Source of the DNA: Deltaproteobacteria bacterium HGW-Deltaproteobacteria-14 | Lineage (GTDB): Bacteria; Myxococcota_A; UBA9042; PHBI01 | Direction of reading: 5' to 3' | Assembly: GCA_002841945.1 (NCBI GenBank) | Contig: PHBI01000109.1 | Coordinates: 1 to 59,966 of the forward strand | Length of the DNA: 59,966 bases | Shown: in pieces, positions 41,033-49,062 of the stretch | Layout: each line of letters begins with the position of its first letter | Numbering within the stretch: the stretch's first letter is position 1 | The notes under the pieces: generated by a model | What the model saw: only the letters and a program-made list of their open reading frames with translations | What the model was told of the DNA's origin: nothing | Database searches by the model: none | Position numbers and translations under genes: made by a program

Positions 41033-44000
41033 ATGACATTCGTCGCACGCGCCGTGGCCGTGCTGGGCAGCCTGCTCGTGTTCGCCGGCCACGCAGTGGC
41101 CGCGGCCCCCGGCGATGGCGGCGAGAAGCGCCCCAGCCTGAGCGGCCAGACCAAGACCAAGTCCCACGACAAGCCGAAGGCCAGCACCACCGAGCGGTCG
41201 TTTCTGGCCAGCATCGACGACCAGAAGACCATCATCCAGCTGACGCCGCGGAGCGACCCGAAGTACCCGGTCCAGGTCATCGCGCTCGCGGACTTCTACT
41301 GGGATCTCGCCGAGTGGTACGGCCTGCAGGCGTACAGCGAGGAGATCGAGAAGCCGCTCTACGAGGCCGAGCAGAGGAAGGACACCGCGGCCATCGACAA
41401 GCTGAAGGCCAAGCAGAAGGCGGTCCTCGACAAGAAGCAGGGCTACCAGGACAAGACCATCCAGGTCTACAAGGACGTCATCCGCGACTTCCCGTCCTCC
41501 AAGCGCCTCGACGAGGTGCGCTACTTCCTGGCGTACAACCTCACCGAGATGGGTCGTCAGGTCGAAGGCGTCGACGTCTACACCGAGCTCATCGGCTCGC
41601 ACCCCGGCTCGCCCTACGTCCCCGACGCCATCGTGAACATCGGCGAGTACTACTTCGACATGAACGACTTCAGCAACGCGCTGAAGCTCTACCGTCAGGC
41701 GGAGAAGTTCGAGGACGCCAACATCTACGGCTACGCGCTCTACAAGCAGGCGTGGTGCTACTACAACCTCGGCGAGACGACCCTCGATGGCGAGCGCATC
41801 AACGGCTACAAGCTCGCCGTCAACCAGTTCATCCGGGTCATCAAGCTCGCCGACGAGCAGGCGCTCACGGGCAAGAAGGGCGCCATCGTGCTCAAGCGCG
41901 AAGCCCAAAACGACATGGTGCTGCCCTACTCGAAGGTCGGGCGCGCCGACGGCGCCATCGCCTTCCTGAAGACCTACGCCCCCCAGCGCTACCTGGACCT
42001 GGCCGGCAAGCTCGCCGAGATCTACACCGAGCAGAACGAGTTCCTGCGCTCGACGAGCCTCCTGCGCCAGCTCATCACCGAGGCCAAGAAGGGCAACATC
42101 GCCGGCCAGGACAAGAGCTACATGGTGGTCCAGTTCGAGCGCCAGATCGTGGACAACGCGATGCGCTCCGGGGACAAGGCCGCCACCGTGGCCGAGATCG
42201 GCGAGCTGCTGCGGGCGTTCGACGCCGTCGAGAGCGGCGGCCCCAAGGAGTACATCGACCGCGAGCGCGACGAGATCAAGCGGGTCGTCCTCGACGTGGC
42301 CAGCGCGTACCACAAGGAGTACTCGCAGACGCAGGAGCGCCAGACCCTCGAGTACACGCAGCAGCTCTACGACCAGTACCTCCAGGTCTTCAAGGAGGAC
42401 GAGAACGCCTACCAGATCGCGATGAACAACGCACTGCTGCTGCTCGCCACCGAGAAGTACGAGGAGGCGGCGGCGGAGTTCGAGAAGGTCATCCGGATGA
42501 AGCCCGAGGGGCAGTTCGCCGACGACGCCGCCGAGCGCGCCGTGCTCGCGTATCTGAAGCTGGTGCAGATCGAGAACAAGGCGCTCAAGGACGAGGCGAC
42601 CGAGGACCTCAAGGAGACCGAGCTGAGCGGGGATCAGCAGCGCTTCGTCAACGCCATCGACCGCTGGATGGCGCTCATCCTGAAGAACGGCGAGAACCCG
42701 CAGACCGCCTCGAACATCCCGACGGCGCGCTTCGCCGCGGCCAAGATCTACTACAACGCCAACCACTTCGAGGAGGCGGCGCGGCGCTTCGCCGAGTTCA
42801 TCGACAAGCACCCGAAGAACAAGCTCGTCAACGACGCGCGGCGGCAGCTCCTGAGCGCGTACAACCTCGCGCACGACGTCGACAACCTCATCAAGTACGC
42901 CAACGCCTACGACGCCATCCCGTCGCTGCCGCAGGACCTCAAGGAAGACATCCAGAAGATCCGCAACGCGCTGAACTTCCAGGCGTGCTTCAAGGACCAG
43001 CAGAGCGGCGAGCACCTCAAGGCGGCGCAGTGCTTCGAGCAGTACGCGGCCGAGTTCCCCAACGAGGACCGCGCCGCGGCCGCCATCTACAACGCCGGCA
43101 TCAACTACTTCGAGGCCAAGCAGGTCGAGAAGGCGCTCAAGACACAGCTCGAGCTCTACAAGCGCTATCGCTCCAACGAGCTCGCCCCCAAGGCGCTCTA
43201 CTCGATGGGCGAGATGTTCCGGCAGACCGCGGTCTACGACCAGGCCGCCGAGATCTACGAGACCTTCGTCAAGAACCACGCGAAGCACCCGCTCGCGGAG
43301 AAGGCGCTGCGGCTCGCGTCCATCTATCGCAAGACCCTCGGCAACTACCCGGAGGCGATCTCGAACCTGAACCTGTGGCTCGCGCGCTACGGCGACCAGC
43401 CGAACGCGGCCCGGGTAGACCTCGACGTCATCAGCATCCTCGAGAAGCAGGGCAAGGCGAGCCTGGTGGTGCGCGCGGTGGGTCAGCACCTCAAGCGCTT
43501 CCCCGACGAGGCGGCGGCGGTGCGCCTGCAGGCCTATGACAAGCGCGGCCTCGCCTACCGGGCCCTCCGCAAGTACCGCGAGGCCAACCAGGCGTTCGAG
43601 GAGACCGTCGCCTACTTCAAGTCCCTCAAGGAGAACGAGCTCCAGGACCTCGATCTCGACGCCGTCTCGGCGGTGGCGGAGGCGCACTTCAACCTCGGCG
43701 AGAACCAGCTCCGCCAGGCGCAGCGGATCAAGCTCGACTCCCCGAGCGACACCGAGATGGCCAAGACGATCACCAAGAAGATCGAGATGATGAAGGGCGC
43801 CAAGGCGATCTACGAGCAGGTGATCGCGTACGGGCATCCGGGCTGGGAGATCGCCGCCTGGTCACAGCTCGGGCTCGCGTACCAGGACCTCGCGGACGCC
43901 GTCGAGAACGCGACCGTGCCGCGCAAGATCCGCCACCTCCCCGAGGTGGTCGATCAGTGGAAGCAGTCGATGACCGACCGCGCCAAGACCGTCCGCGAGA

Positions 44001-44200
44001 GCGCGATCGCCGCCTACAAGAGCGCGCTCGAGATCGCCCGCCGGGAGCGCTGGTTCAATGAGTACTCGGAGCGGGCGGAGGCGGCGCTGGCGCAGCTCGA
44101 CCTCACCGACCGCTCCACCAAGGAGTTCCGCCTGCGGCCGACACAGCTCGAGCCGAGCTCGGCCCACCCGACCTTTCTGACCCCCGGGGGTGAGCAGTGA
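41033..44200 (+). CDS. Large periplasmic TPR protein, GltD/AgmU-like
   Basis: 1055 aa from ATG 41033 (GAGG upstream; a TTG three bases earlier is an alternative). A signal peptide ends near residue 24 (LGSLLVFAGHAVAAAPG). The rest is a superhelix of many TPR-like units spaced through the protein, for example DKTIQVYKDVIRDFPSSKRLDEVRYFLAYNL, DFSNALKLYRQAEKFED, EKYEEAAAEFEKVIRM and VYDQAAEIYETFVKNH. Size, export signal and place before a GltE-like gene match AgmU/GltD, a periplasmic component of the Myxococcus adventurous gliding machinery. Its stop overlaps the next start (GTGA). No motor genes (AglRQS) are nearby, so it may serve another trans-envelope role. The antisense strand has a long open frame that is a codon-bias artefact. 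Confidence 0.78.
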   Translation: MTFVARAVAVLGSLLVFAGHAVAAAPGDGGEKRPSLSGQTKTKSHDKPKASTTERSFLASIDDQKTIIQLTPRSDPKYPVQVIALADFYWDLAEWYGLQAYSEEIEKPLYEAEQRKDTAAIDKLKAKQKAVLDKKQGYQDKTIQVYKDVIRDFPSSKRLDEVRYFLAYNLTEMGRQVEGVDVYTELIGSHPGSPYVPDAIVNIGEYYFDMNDFSNALKLYRQAEKFEDANIYGYALYKQAWCYYNLGETTLDGERINGYKLAVNQFIRVIKLADEQALTGKKGAIVLKREAQNDMVLPYSKVGRADGAIAFLKTYAPQRYLDLAGKLAEIYTEQNEFLRSTSLLRQLITEAKKGNIAGQDKSYMVVQFERQIVDNAMRSGDKAATVAEIGELLRAFDAVESGGPKEYIDRERDEIKRVVLDVASAYHKEYSQTQERQTLEYTQQLYDQYLQVFKEDENAYQIAMNNALLLLATEKYEEAAAEFEKVIRMKPEGQFADDAAERAVLAYLKLVQIENKALKDEATEDLKETELSGDQQRFVNAIDRWMALILKNGENPQTASNIPTARFAAAKIYYNANHFEEAARRFAEFIDKHPKNKLVNDARRQLLSAYNLAHDVDNLIKYANAYDAIPSLPQDLKEDIQKIRNALNFQACFKDQQSGEHLKAAQCFEQYAAEFPNEDRAAAAIYNAGINYFEAKQVEKALKTQLELYKRYRSNELAPKALYSMGEMFRQTAVYDQAAEIYETFVKNHAKHPLAEKALRLASIYRKTLGNYPEAISNLNLWLARYGDQPNAARVDLDVISILEKQGKASLVVRAVGQHLKRFPDEAAAVRLQAYDKRGLAYRALRKYREANQAFEETVAYFKSLKENELQDLDLDAVSAVAEAHFNLGENQLRQAQRIKLDSPSDTEMAKTITKKIEMMKGAKAIYEQVIAYGHPGWEIAAWSQLGLAYQDLADAVENATVPRKIRHLPEVVDQWKQSMTDRAKTVRESAIAAYKSALEIARRERWFNEYSERAEAALAQLDLTDRSTKEFRLRPTQLEPSSAHPTFLTPGGEQ

Positions 44201-45336
44201 GCCCGCGCACGAACCGTCCACTGCTCCGGCGCTCGCTCGCGCTGCCCCTCCTCGTGCCAGCGGCCTTGCTGGCGACATCCGCGCTCGCGACGCCGCTGGA
44301 GGATGGCGCGAGGATCGCCAACGACCCGGTCCAGATGGTGACCCGCGGGGCGGAGGCGGAGCGGCTCTTTGTGCAGTGCACAGCGGAGTCCCCCAAGAAT
44401 ATTGATTGTTGGTATGATCTCGGCCTGTTGCGGTTGCACATGGGCAACCCGGCCGGCGCCGCCGAGGCGTGGCGCCGGGGCCTGTCCGTCGACCCGCAGC
44501 ACGCGCCGATCCGGGCCCAACTGGCGGCGCTCGAGGTCGCCAATGGCAACGTCGAGGCCGGGCTGAAGACGCTCGAGGACATCGTCGCGGCCAACCGCTT
44601 CCAGCCCGACGCGCGCAACGCGCTGGCTGCCTACGCGCTGGCTCAGGGGAAGTGGGACGAGGCCCTCAAGCACTCGCGCAACGTGCTCCTCGGCGACCCG
44701 CGCAACGTCGACGCGGCGCTCAACGCGGCGATCGCCTATTACCGCCAGGGGCTCTACGACCAGGCCGGGCTCATCGCGTCCAGCTTCCTCGAGAAGGACC
44801 CGGGGGCGGCGGCGCTGCACAACCTGCTGGGCCTGGTGTTTCTGCAGAAGGACAACACGCGCAAGGCGACCGAGCACTTCCTCGAGGCGCTCAAGTCAGA
44901 CCCGGGCCACGCCGACGCGCGCCTCAACCTGGCCGCGCTCGAGCTCGGCTTCGGGAACTTCGAGTCGGCCTACAAGCGCTTCGGTGAGGCGCTCGCGGAT
45001 CGGCCGAACGACCCCGAGATCGTGCTCTCCCGGGCGGTCGCCGCGCGCGGCCTCGAGCGCTACGACGAGGCCGAGCAGGGCTACCTGAAGGCCTTGTCGC
45101 TGCGCCCTGGCTTCCCGGACGCCGAGTACGACCTGTGCGTGCTCCACCAGCAGTTCACCCAGCGGTGGAAAGAGGCGAAGAAGCACTGCGACACCTACGC
45201 GGCGATGATCGACGCCAAGCACCCGAAGTTCCGCGAGATGAAGAAGCGGACGAAGTCGATCGACACCACGATCATGGTGATGGAGCGCAAGAAGGCGCAA
45301 GAGACCGCGCCCGAGGTGCCGGCGCCGACGCCGTAG
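44197..45336 (+). CDS. TPR protein, GltE/AglT-like
   Basis: 379 aa from GTG 44197, overlapping the preceding stop. The N-terminus is a signal peptide (SLALPLLVPAALLATSALATP); no lipobox Cys is obvious. Regular TPR units run from about residue 65 to 320 (CWYDLGLLRLHMGNPAGAAEAWRRGL, NALAAYALAQGKWDEALKHSRNVL, NLLGLVFLQKDNTRKATEHFLEAL). A conserved-looking C-terminal helix carries many Lys residues. In Myxococcus, AglT/GltE is a periplasmic TPR protein immediately after GltD, which is the order here. I assign it from gene order and fold, not from a unique motif. Confidence 0.75.
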   Translation: MSPRTNRPLLRRSLALPLLVPAALLATSALATPLEDGARIANDPVQMVTRGAEAERLFVQCTAESPKNIDCWYDLGLLRLHMGNPAGAAEAWRRGLSVDPQHAPIRAQLAALEVANGNVEAGLKTLEDIVAANRFQPDARNALAAYALAQGKWDEALKHSRNVLLGDPRNVDAALNAAIAYYRQGLYDQAGLIASSFLEKDPGAAALHNLLGLVFLQKDNTRKATEHFLEALKSDPGHADARLNLAALELGFGNFESAYKRFGEALADRPNDPEIVLSRAVAARGLERYDEAEQGYLKALSLRPGFPDAEYDLCVLHQQFTQRWKEAKKHCDTYAAMIDAKHPKFREMKKRTKSIDTTIMVMERKKAQETAPEVPAPTP

Positions 45337-45445
45337 CCGGCGCGACGTGGGGCGACGCGGGGTTTGCTCCGCGCGGCGGCGCGCTGCTACGATGCGCGCA
45401 GGTGGGAAGGTCCGGCCCGCGAGGAGGCCGAGGAGGAGGGGGACG

Positions 45446-45703
45446 ATGCGTAGGTGGATCATCGGGGTGCTCGCGCTGTCCGGCTTCGTCGGTGGGCCCG
45501 CGCTGGGCGCGGCGCCGGCCGACGGCGAGCTGAAGGACAAGGAAGTCCGGGTGTTCAACTTCGAGGGCGACACCATCTCGACCGACTACCTCAAGCCGGG
45601 CGGGACGCTCATCGAGGGGCTGCGCCGCGGTCGCCGCTCGAGCCTCATCGAGGTGCGGCTCGACTTCGTGGCCGAGATCCTGCGCTCCGCGGAAGACATC
45701 TGA
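45446..45703 (+). CDS. Small exported protein, CglF/GltF-like candidate
   Basis: 85 aa from ATG 45446, with AGGAGGAGGGGG as a strong ribosome site. It has a signal peptide (MRRWIIGVLALSGFVGGPALGAA). The mature part is short: LKDKEVRVFNFEGDTISTDYLKPGGTLIEGLRRGRRSSLIEVRLDFVAEIL. In Myxococcus a small outer-membrane-associated protein (CglF/GltF position) is encoded between GltE and GltG, and the size, signal and place agree. The sequence alone is too short to be sure. A 263-base gap follows before the FHA gene. Confidence 0.62.
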   Translation: MRRWIIGVLALSGFVGGPALGAAPADGELKDKEVRVFNFEGDTISTDYLKPGGTLIEGLRRGRRSSLIEVRLDFVAEILRSAEDI

Positions 45704-45966
45704 GCCCGCGGGCTTGCAGGTGGTACTTTGCGGGAACTTCCAGCCTGGCGACGTTGTCCGACCGTCACACGCCGCCGAGCGTCCGCGCTCTCGCGGTCGT
45801 GGTTGATGGTCTGGTGGCCACGCCAGCGCGGCGCGGCTAAACTCTCTCATCCGACGCCCGCGCGCGGGCGACGTCTTGGTGGACAGCGCCCCCGCGAGGT
45901 GGCGAGACCCACGCAGCATCCCGGTGTTCGGCTCGACACGCACCGCGAGACACGACGAGGCCAGCG

Positions 45967-47910
45967 TTGAAGACTAAGATCGGCTTCAGCATCTACCTGA
46001 ACGGGAAGCTCATCCGCGAGATCGCGTTCGACCGCCCGATCGTGAACGTGGGGAAGCTCTCGACCTCGAACCTGCGCCTCGACGACATCAACGTGTCGCG
46101 CAAGCACGCGGTGATCGAGCAGCGCGAGAACGGCCAGTGGCGGATCACCGACCTCGGCTCCACCAACGGGACGATCGTTCGCGGTGAGCGCGTCGTGCAG
46201 GGGGATCTGCACGACGGTGACCGGCTCGTGCTCGGGACCACGACGCTCATCGTCCACCTCGACGACGAGGCGGTGGCGGGGGTCGAGCGGCGCGAGGAGG
46301 CGCCCAAGATCGAGGTCGCCGGGTCGGGGACCGCGGGGGGGCAGCCGCTCGCGGCCAAGGGCAAGGGCAAGAGGCCCGCGAAGCCCACGGGCGAGCCCGT
46401 GCCGGCCGAGGAGATCCGTGGTCTCGGCGAGGACTCCTTCTACAAAAAGAAGGAGGTCGTCGAGGCGACTTCGACCGACGCCCTCGAGGTCGCGCTCCTG
46501 TGGGGCGAGACGGTGCTGGCGGTCGAGACCTTCGAGAAGCCACAGAGCATCACCGTCGGCGAGGCGAAGGGGTGCCGGTTCGCGCTGCCGCAGAGCGTGC
46601 TCGGCGGCATGGCCTACGAGCTCGTCAGGGCTCAGGGCGGGCGCTTCGTCCTCGACGTGACGAACCCCAACCTGAAGGGCGACCTGCTCGTCGACGGCGG
46701 CGTCAAGTCCGTCGAAGAGATCCGCGAGGGCGGCGGCAAGATCACCCTCGACCAGCCGATCCGCGCGCGGCTCCACGCCGGCAAGTTCACGCTGCTCGTG
46801 TCCTACGGCCAGGCGCCGACGAAGCCCGGCGTCGGCTCGATCGGGCGCGTCGACGTCGACGCGTGGATCTACATCTCCATCAGCGCGATCGTACACATCG
46901 CGTTCCTCGTCGTCCTGAGCCTGCTCCCGACCGACCTCAACTTCTCCGAGCGCGACCCGCGCGCGCTCGCTCAGCGCGCCATCGAGGTGCTCCGCGTCGA
47001 GGTGAAGCCGGAGGAGGAGGAGAAGAAGAAGAAGGAAGAGGAGGAGGAGAAGAAGAAGAACAAGACGCCCGGCGAGGACGAAAAGGACAAGGGCGAAGAC
47101 AAGATGAAGGTCGACAACTCGCCCATCGAGGTCGAGCGGCCGGACAAGGACCCGCAGAAGCTCACCAACAAGCTCATCATGGAGAAGAAGCGTGAGCGCG
47201 AGGCCTTCAACGCGATGTCCGAGGAGGACCGCAAGAAGAAGGCCGAGCAGATGGTCCAGCAGACCTCGACCAACCAGGCATTCCAGAACACGGCCTTCAA
47301 CGACCTCCTCAACACCGATCCGGACCTGAACAACAGAAAGCCGCTGTTCCGCGCGCTGTCGAGCCGCGCCGACGATGGCGCCGAGGGCGCCAACGACTTC
47401 GCCCAAGGGTCGATCGACCCCTTCGGTGGCTCGCTCGGGCCGGGCCCCGGGGGCTTCCAGACCGAGGGCGGCGGTCCCGGCGGTCCCAGCGGACCCGGCG
47501 GCCCCGCGATCGCGGGCGTCCTCGACGGCAAGAACCGCGGCCGCAACCTGAACGACCTCGACTTCAATCAGCGCGCGGTCGACCCGCAGATCATCCAGAT
47601 GCCGGTCCGGCTGACCGGTGAGCTCGACGCCAAGACGGTCCAGCAGTACATCCGCCGCTACCTGTCGGGCATCAAGTGGTGCTACCAGGACCGCCTGCAG
47701 TCGAACCGCAACCTGTCGGGCAAGCTCACGCTGGCGTTCACCATCCTGCCGAACGGCTCGGTGCTCGATCCGACCTGCAAGAACAGCACGCTCGGCGACG
47801 AGGTGCTCCACAAGTGCATCTCCAACAAGATGTCGCGGTGGAAGTTCCCCTCCCCCAAGGACGGCGGCCTGGTCGAGGTCCAGTACCCGATCATCCTCAA
47901 GACCCAGTAG
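45967..47910 (+). CDS. Inner-membrane FHA protein with AgmX/PglI-type C-terminus, GltG-like
   Basis: 647 aa from TTG 45967. Domains in order: FHA (residues 5-100, INVGKLSTSNLRL-type core, SRKH at 44-47, STNG at 65-68); a linker; a second degenerate FHA-like or beta domain (about 172-285); a single membrane helix (about 298-320, WIYISISAIVHIAFLVVLSLL); a highly charged Glu/Lys periplasmic stretch (348-375); Gly/Pro-rich linker; and a TonB-like AgmX/PglI C-terminal domain (MPVRLTGELDAKTVQQYIRRYLSGIKWCYQDRL to the end). This is the architecture of GltG/GltJ proteins, which span the envelope from cytoplasmic FHA to periplasm. A phosphothreonine input from a Ser/Thr kinase is plausible. The Glu/Lys run is not a repeat error; it fits family linkers. 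Confidence 0.85.
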   Translation: MKTKIGFSIYLNGKLIREIAFDRPIVNVGKLSTSNLRLDDINVSRKHAVIEQRENGQWRITDLGSTNGTIVRGERVVQGDLHDGDRLVLGTTTLIVHLDDEAVAGVERREEAPKIEVAGSGTAGGQPLAAKGKGKRPAKPTGEPVPAEEIRGLGEDSFYKKKEVVEATSTDALEVALLWGETVLAVETFEKPQSITVGEAKGCRFALPQSVLGGMAYELVRAQGGRFVLDVTNPNLKGDLLVDGGVKSVEEIREGGGKITLDQPIRARLHAGKFTLLVSYGQAPTKPGVGSIGRVDVDAWIYISISAIVHIAFLVVLSLLPTDLNFSERDPRALAQRAIEVLRVEVKPEEEEKKKKEEEEEKKKNKTPGEDEKDKGEDKMKVDNSPIEVERPDKDPQKLTNKLIMEKKREREAFNAMSEEDRKKKAEQMVQQTSTNQAFQNTAFNDLLNTDPDLNNRKPLFRALSSRADDGAEGANDFAQGSIDPFGGSLGPGPGGFQTEGGGPGGPSGPGGPAIAGVLDGKNRGRNLNDLDFNQRAVDPQIIQMPVRLTGELDAKTVQQYIRRYLSGIKWCYQDRLQSNRNLSGKLTLAFTILPNGSVLDPTCKNSTLGDEVLHKCISNKMSRWKFPSPKDGGLVEVQYPIILKTQ

Positions 47911-48089
47911 CCGTCGGCGTCGTAGGCACCCGCGCCAGCAGGCGGACCGCGGCGGGTTGCGCGCCCGAGCCTCCCGCGTGGACGCACGCGAGCGACGCCC
48001 GAGCGTCCTGAGGATCCGGTGGCGCCGACCCAGCGGCCCGCGGCAGCGTGCGCTTGAGAGGGGCCGGCGATCGTGCGAACCTGCGGGCG

Positions 48090-49049
48090 ATGAACACCGC
48101 ACCCCGACACTACCTCGCCCTGGTCGCCGCGCTGGCACTGGTCGCAACCCTACCCGGCTGTGACAAGAACCGGACGGAGTCGATCAAGCTCGTCAATGAC
48201 GGGATCCGGGCCGCCAACGCCGGCAACGCCGAGTCGGCGTACGGCTACTTCACCCGGGCGGCGCGCATCGACCCGGAGAACCACCGCGCCTACTACGAGG
48301 CGGCGCTGGTCGACATCTACGACAAGAACCACCGCGACGACGGGATGGCGCGCCTCGAGACCGCCGAGAAGCTCGCCCCACACGACCGCGACGTGCTGTT
48401 CCAGCTCGGGCGCACCCACGTCGTCGATGGGCGCCCCGAGATCGGGCTGCGATACCTCACGCGCGCCCTCGCCGAGGACCCGAACTACGCGGGCGCCCAC
48501 TACTTCCAGGGGGTCGCGCTCGAGGCGACGGGCAAGTACGACGACGCCGACAAGGCCTTCCGCGAGGCGATCGCCTGCGATCCGACCTACGTCCCGGCCT
48601 TCCGGGAGCTCGGCCTGATGTACGAGCAGTTCGACGCCCTCGACGCGGCGCGTGGCGTGTACGAGGAGGGCCTGCGGGTCAACGGCGAGGACCCCGACCT
48701 GCTCAACAACCTCGGGCTGCTCGCGATGCAGCAGGGCAAGACCAAGGACGCCATCGCGCTGTTCGAGCGCGCGAAGGCGCGCTCGGAGTCGCCCGACACG
48801 GTGTTCAACCTGGCGTTCGCGTACGTGCAGGACGGCAACGTGCGCGACGCCTATCGCAACCTCGGCGAGTATATCAACGCGGCCGATCCGACGGCCGCCG
48901 AGCAGATCAAGGTCGCGCACATGCTGCGCAGCGCGATGCTCGAGGAGCTCCGCCGTCAAAAGGACGAGAAGCTCGAGCAGGAGCTCGAGCAGCAGGGCGG
49001 CGTCGCGCCTCCGGCTGACGGCGCCGTGCCCGACTCAGCGACACCCTGA
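48090..49049 (+). CDS. TPR lipoprotein
   Basis: 319 aa from ATG 48090. The signal peptide ends LPGC, so Cys24 is lipidated. Eight or so TPR units follow (NAGNAESAYGYFTRAARIDPENHRAYYEAALV, FQLGRTHVVDGRPEIGLRYLTRALAEDP, YFQGVALEATGKYDDADKAFREAIACDP, NNLGLLAMQQGKTKDAIALFERA). The tail is charged and helical (LRRQKDEKLEQELEQQGG). It resembles pilus-assembly and envelope TPR lipoproteins such as PilF/Tgl but is not assignable to one. It lies 13 bases before a histidine kinase gene, so the two are probably one unit. Confidence 0.75.
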   Translation: MNTAPRHYLALVAALALVATLPGCDKNRTESIKLVNDGIRAANAGNAESAYGYFTRAARIDPENHRAYYEAALVDIYDKNHRDDGMARLETAEKLAPHDRDVLFQLGRTHVVDGRPEIGLRYLTRALAEDPNYAGAHYFQGVALEATGKYDDADKAFREAIACDPTYVPAFRELGLMYEQFDALDAARGVYEEGLRVNGEDPDLLNNLGLLAMQQGKTKDAIALFERAKARSESPDTVFNLAFAYVQDGNVRDAYRNLGEYINAADPTAAEQIKVAHMLRSAMLEELRRQKDEKLEQELEQQGGVAPPADGAVPDSATP

Positions 49050-49062
49050 CCGACGCCCGCGC

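Noticed and set aside
40907..43837. 976-residue open frame antisense to the GltD-like gene
   Set aside because: It mirrors the sense gene codon pattern in GC-rich DNA; the translation has no domain and is full of Val/Leu/Arg/Glu repeats typical of a shadow frame.
46990..47110. AAG/GAG-rich stretch as a possible simple repeat or sequence error
   Set aside because: It is in frame inside the GltG-like gene and corresponds to the charged periplasmic linker usual for this family.
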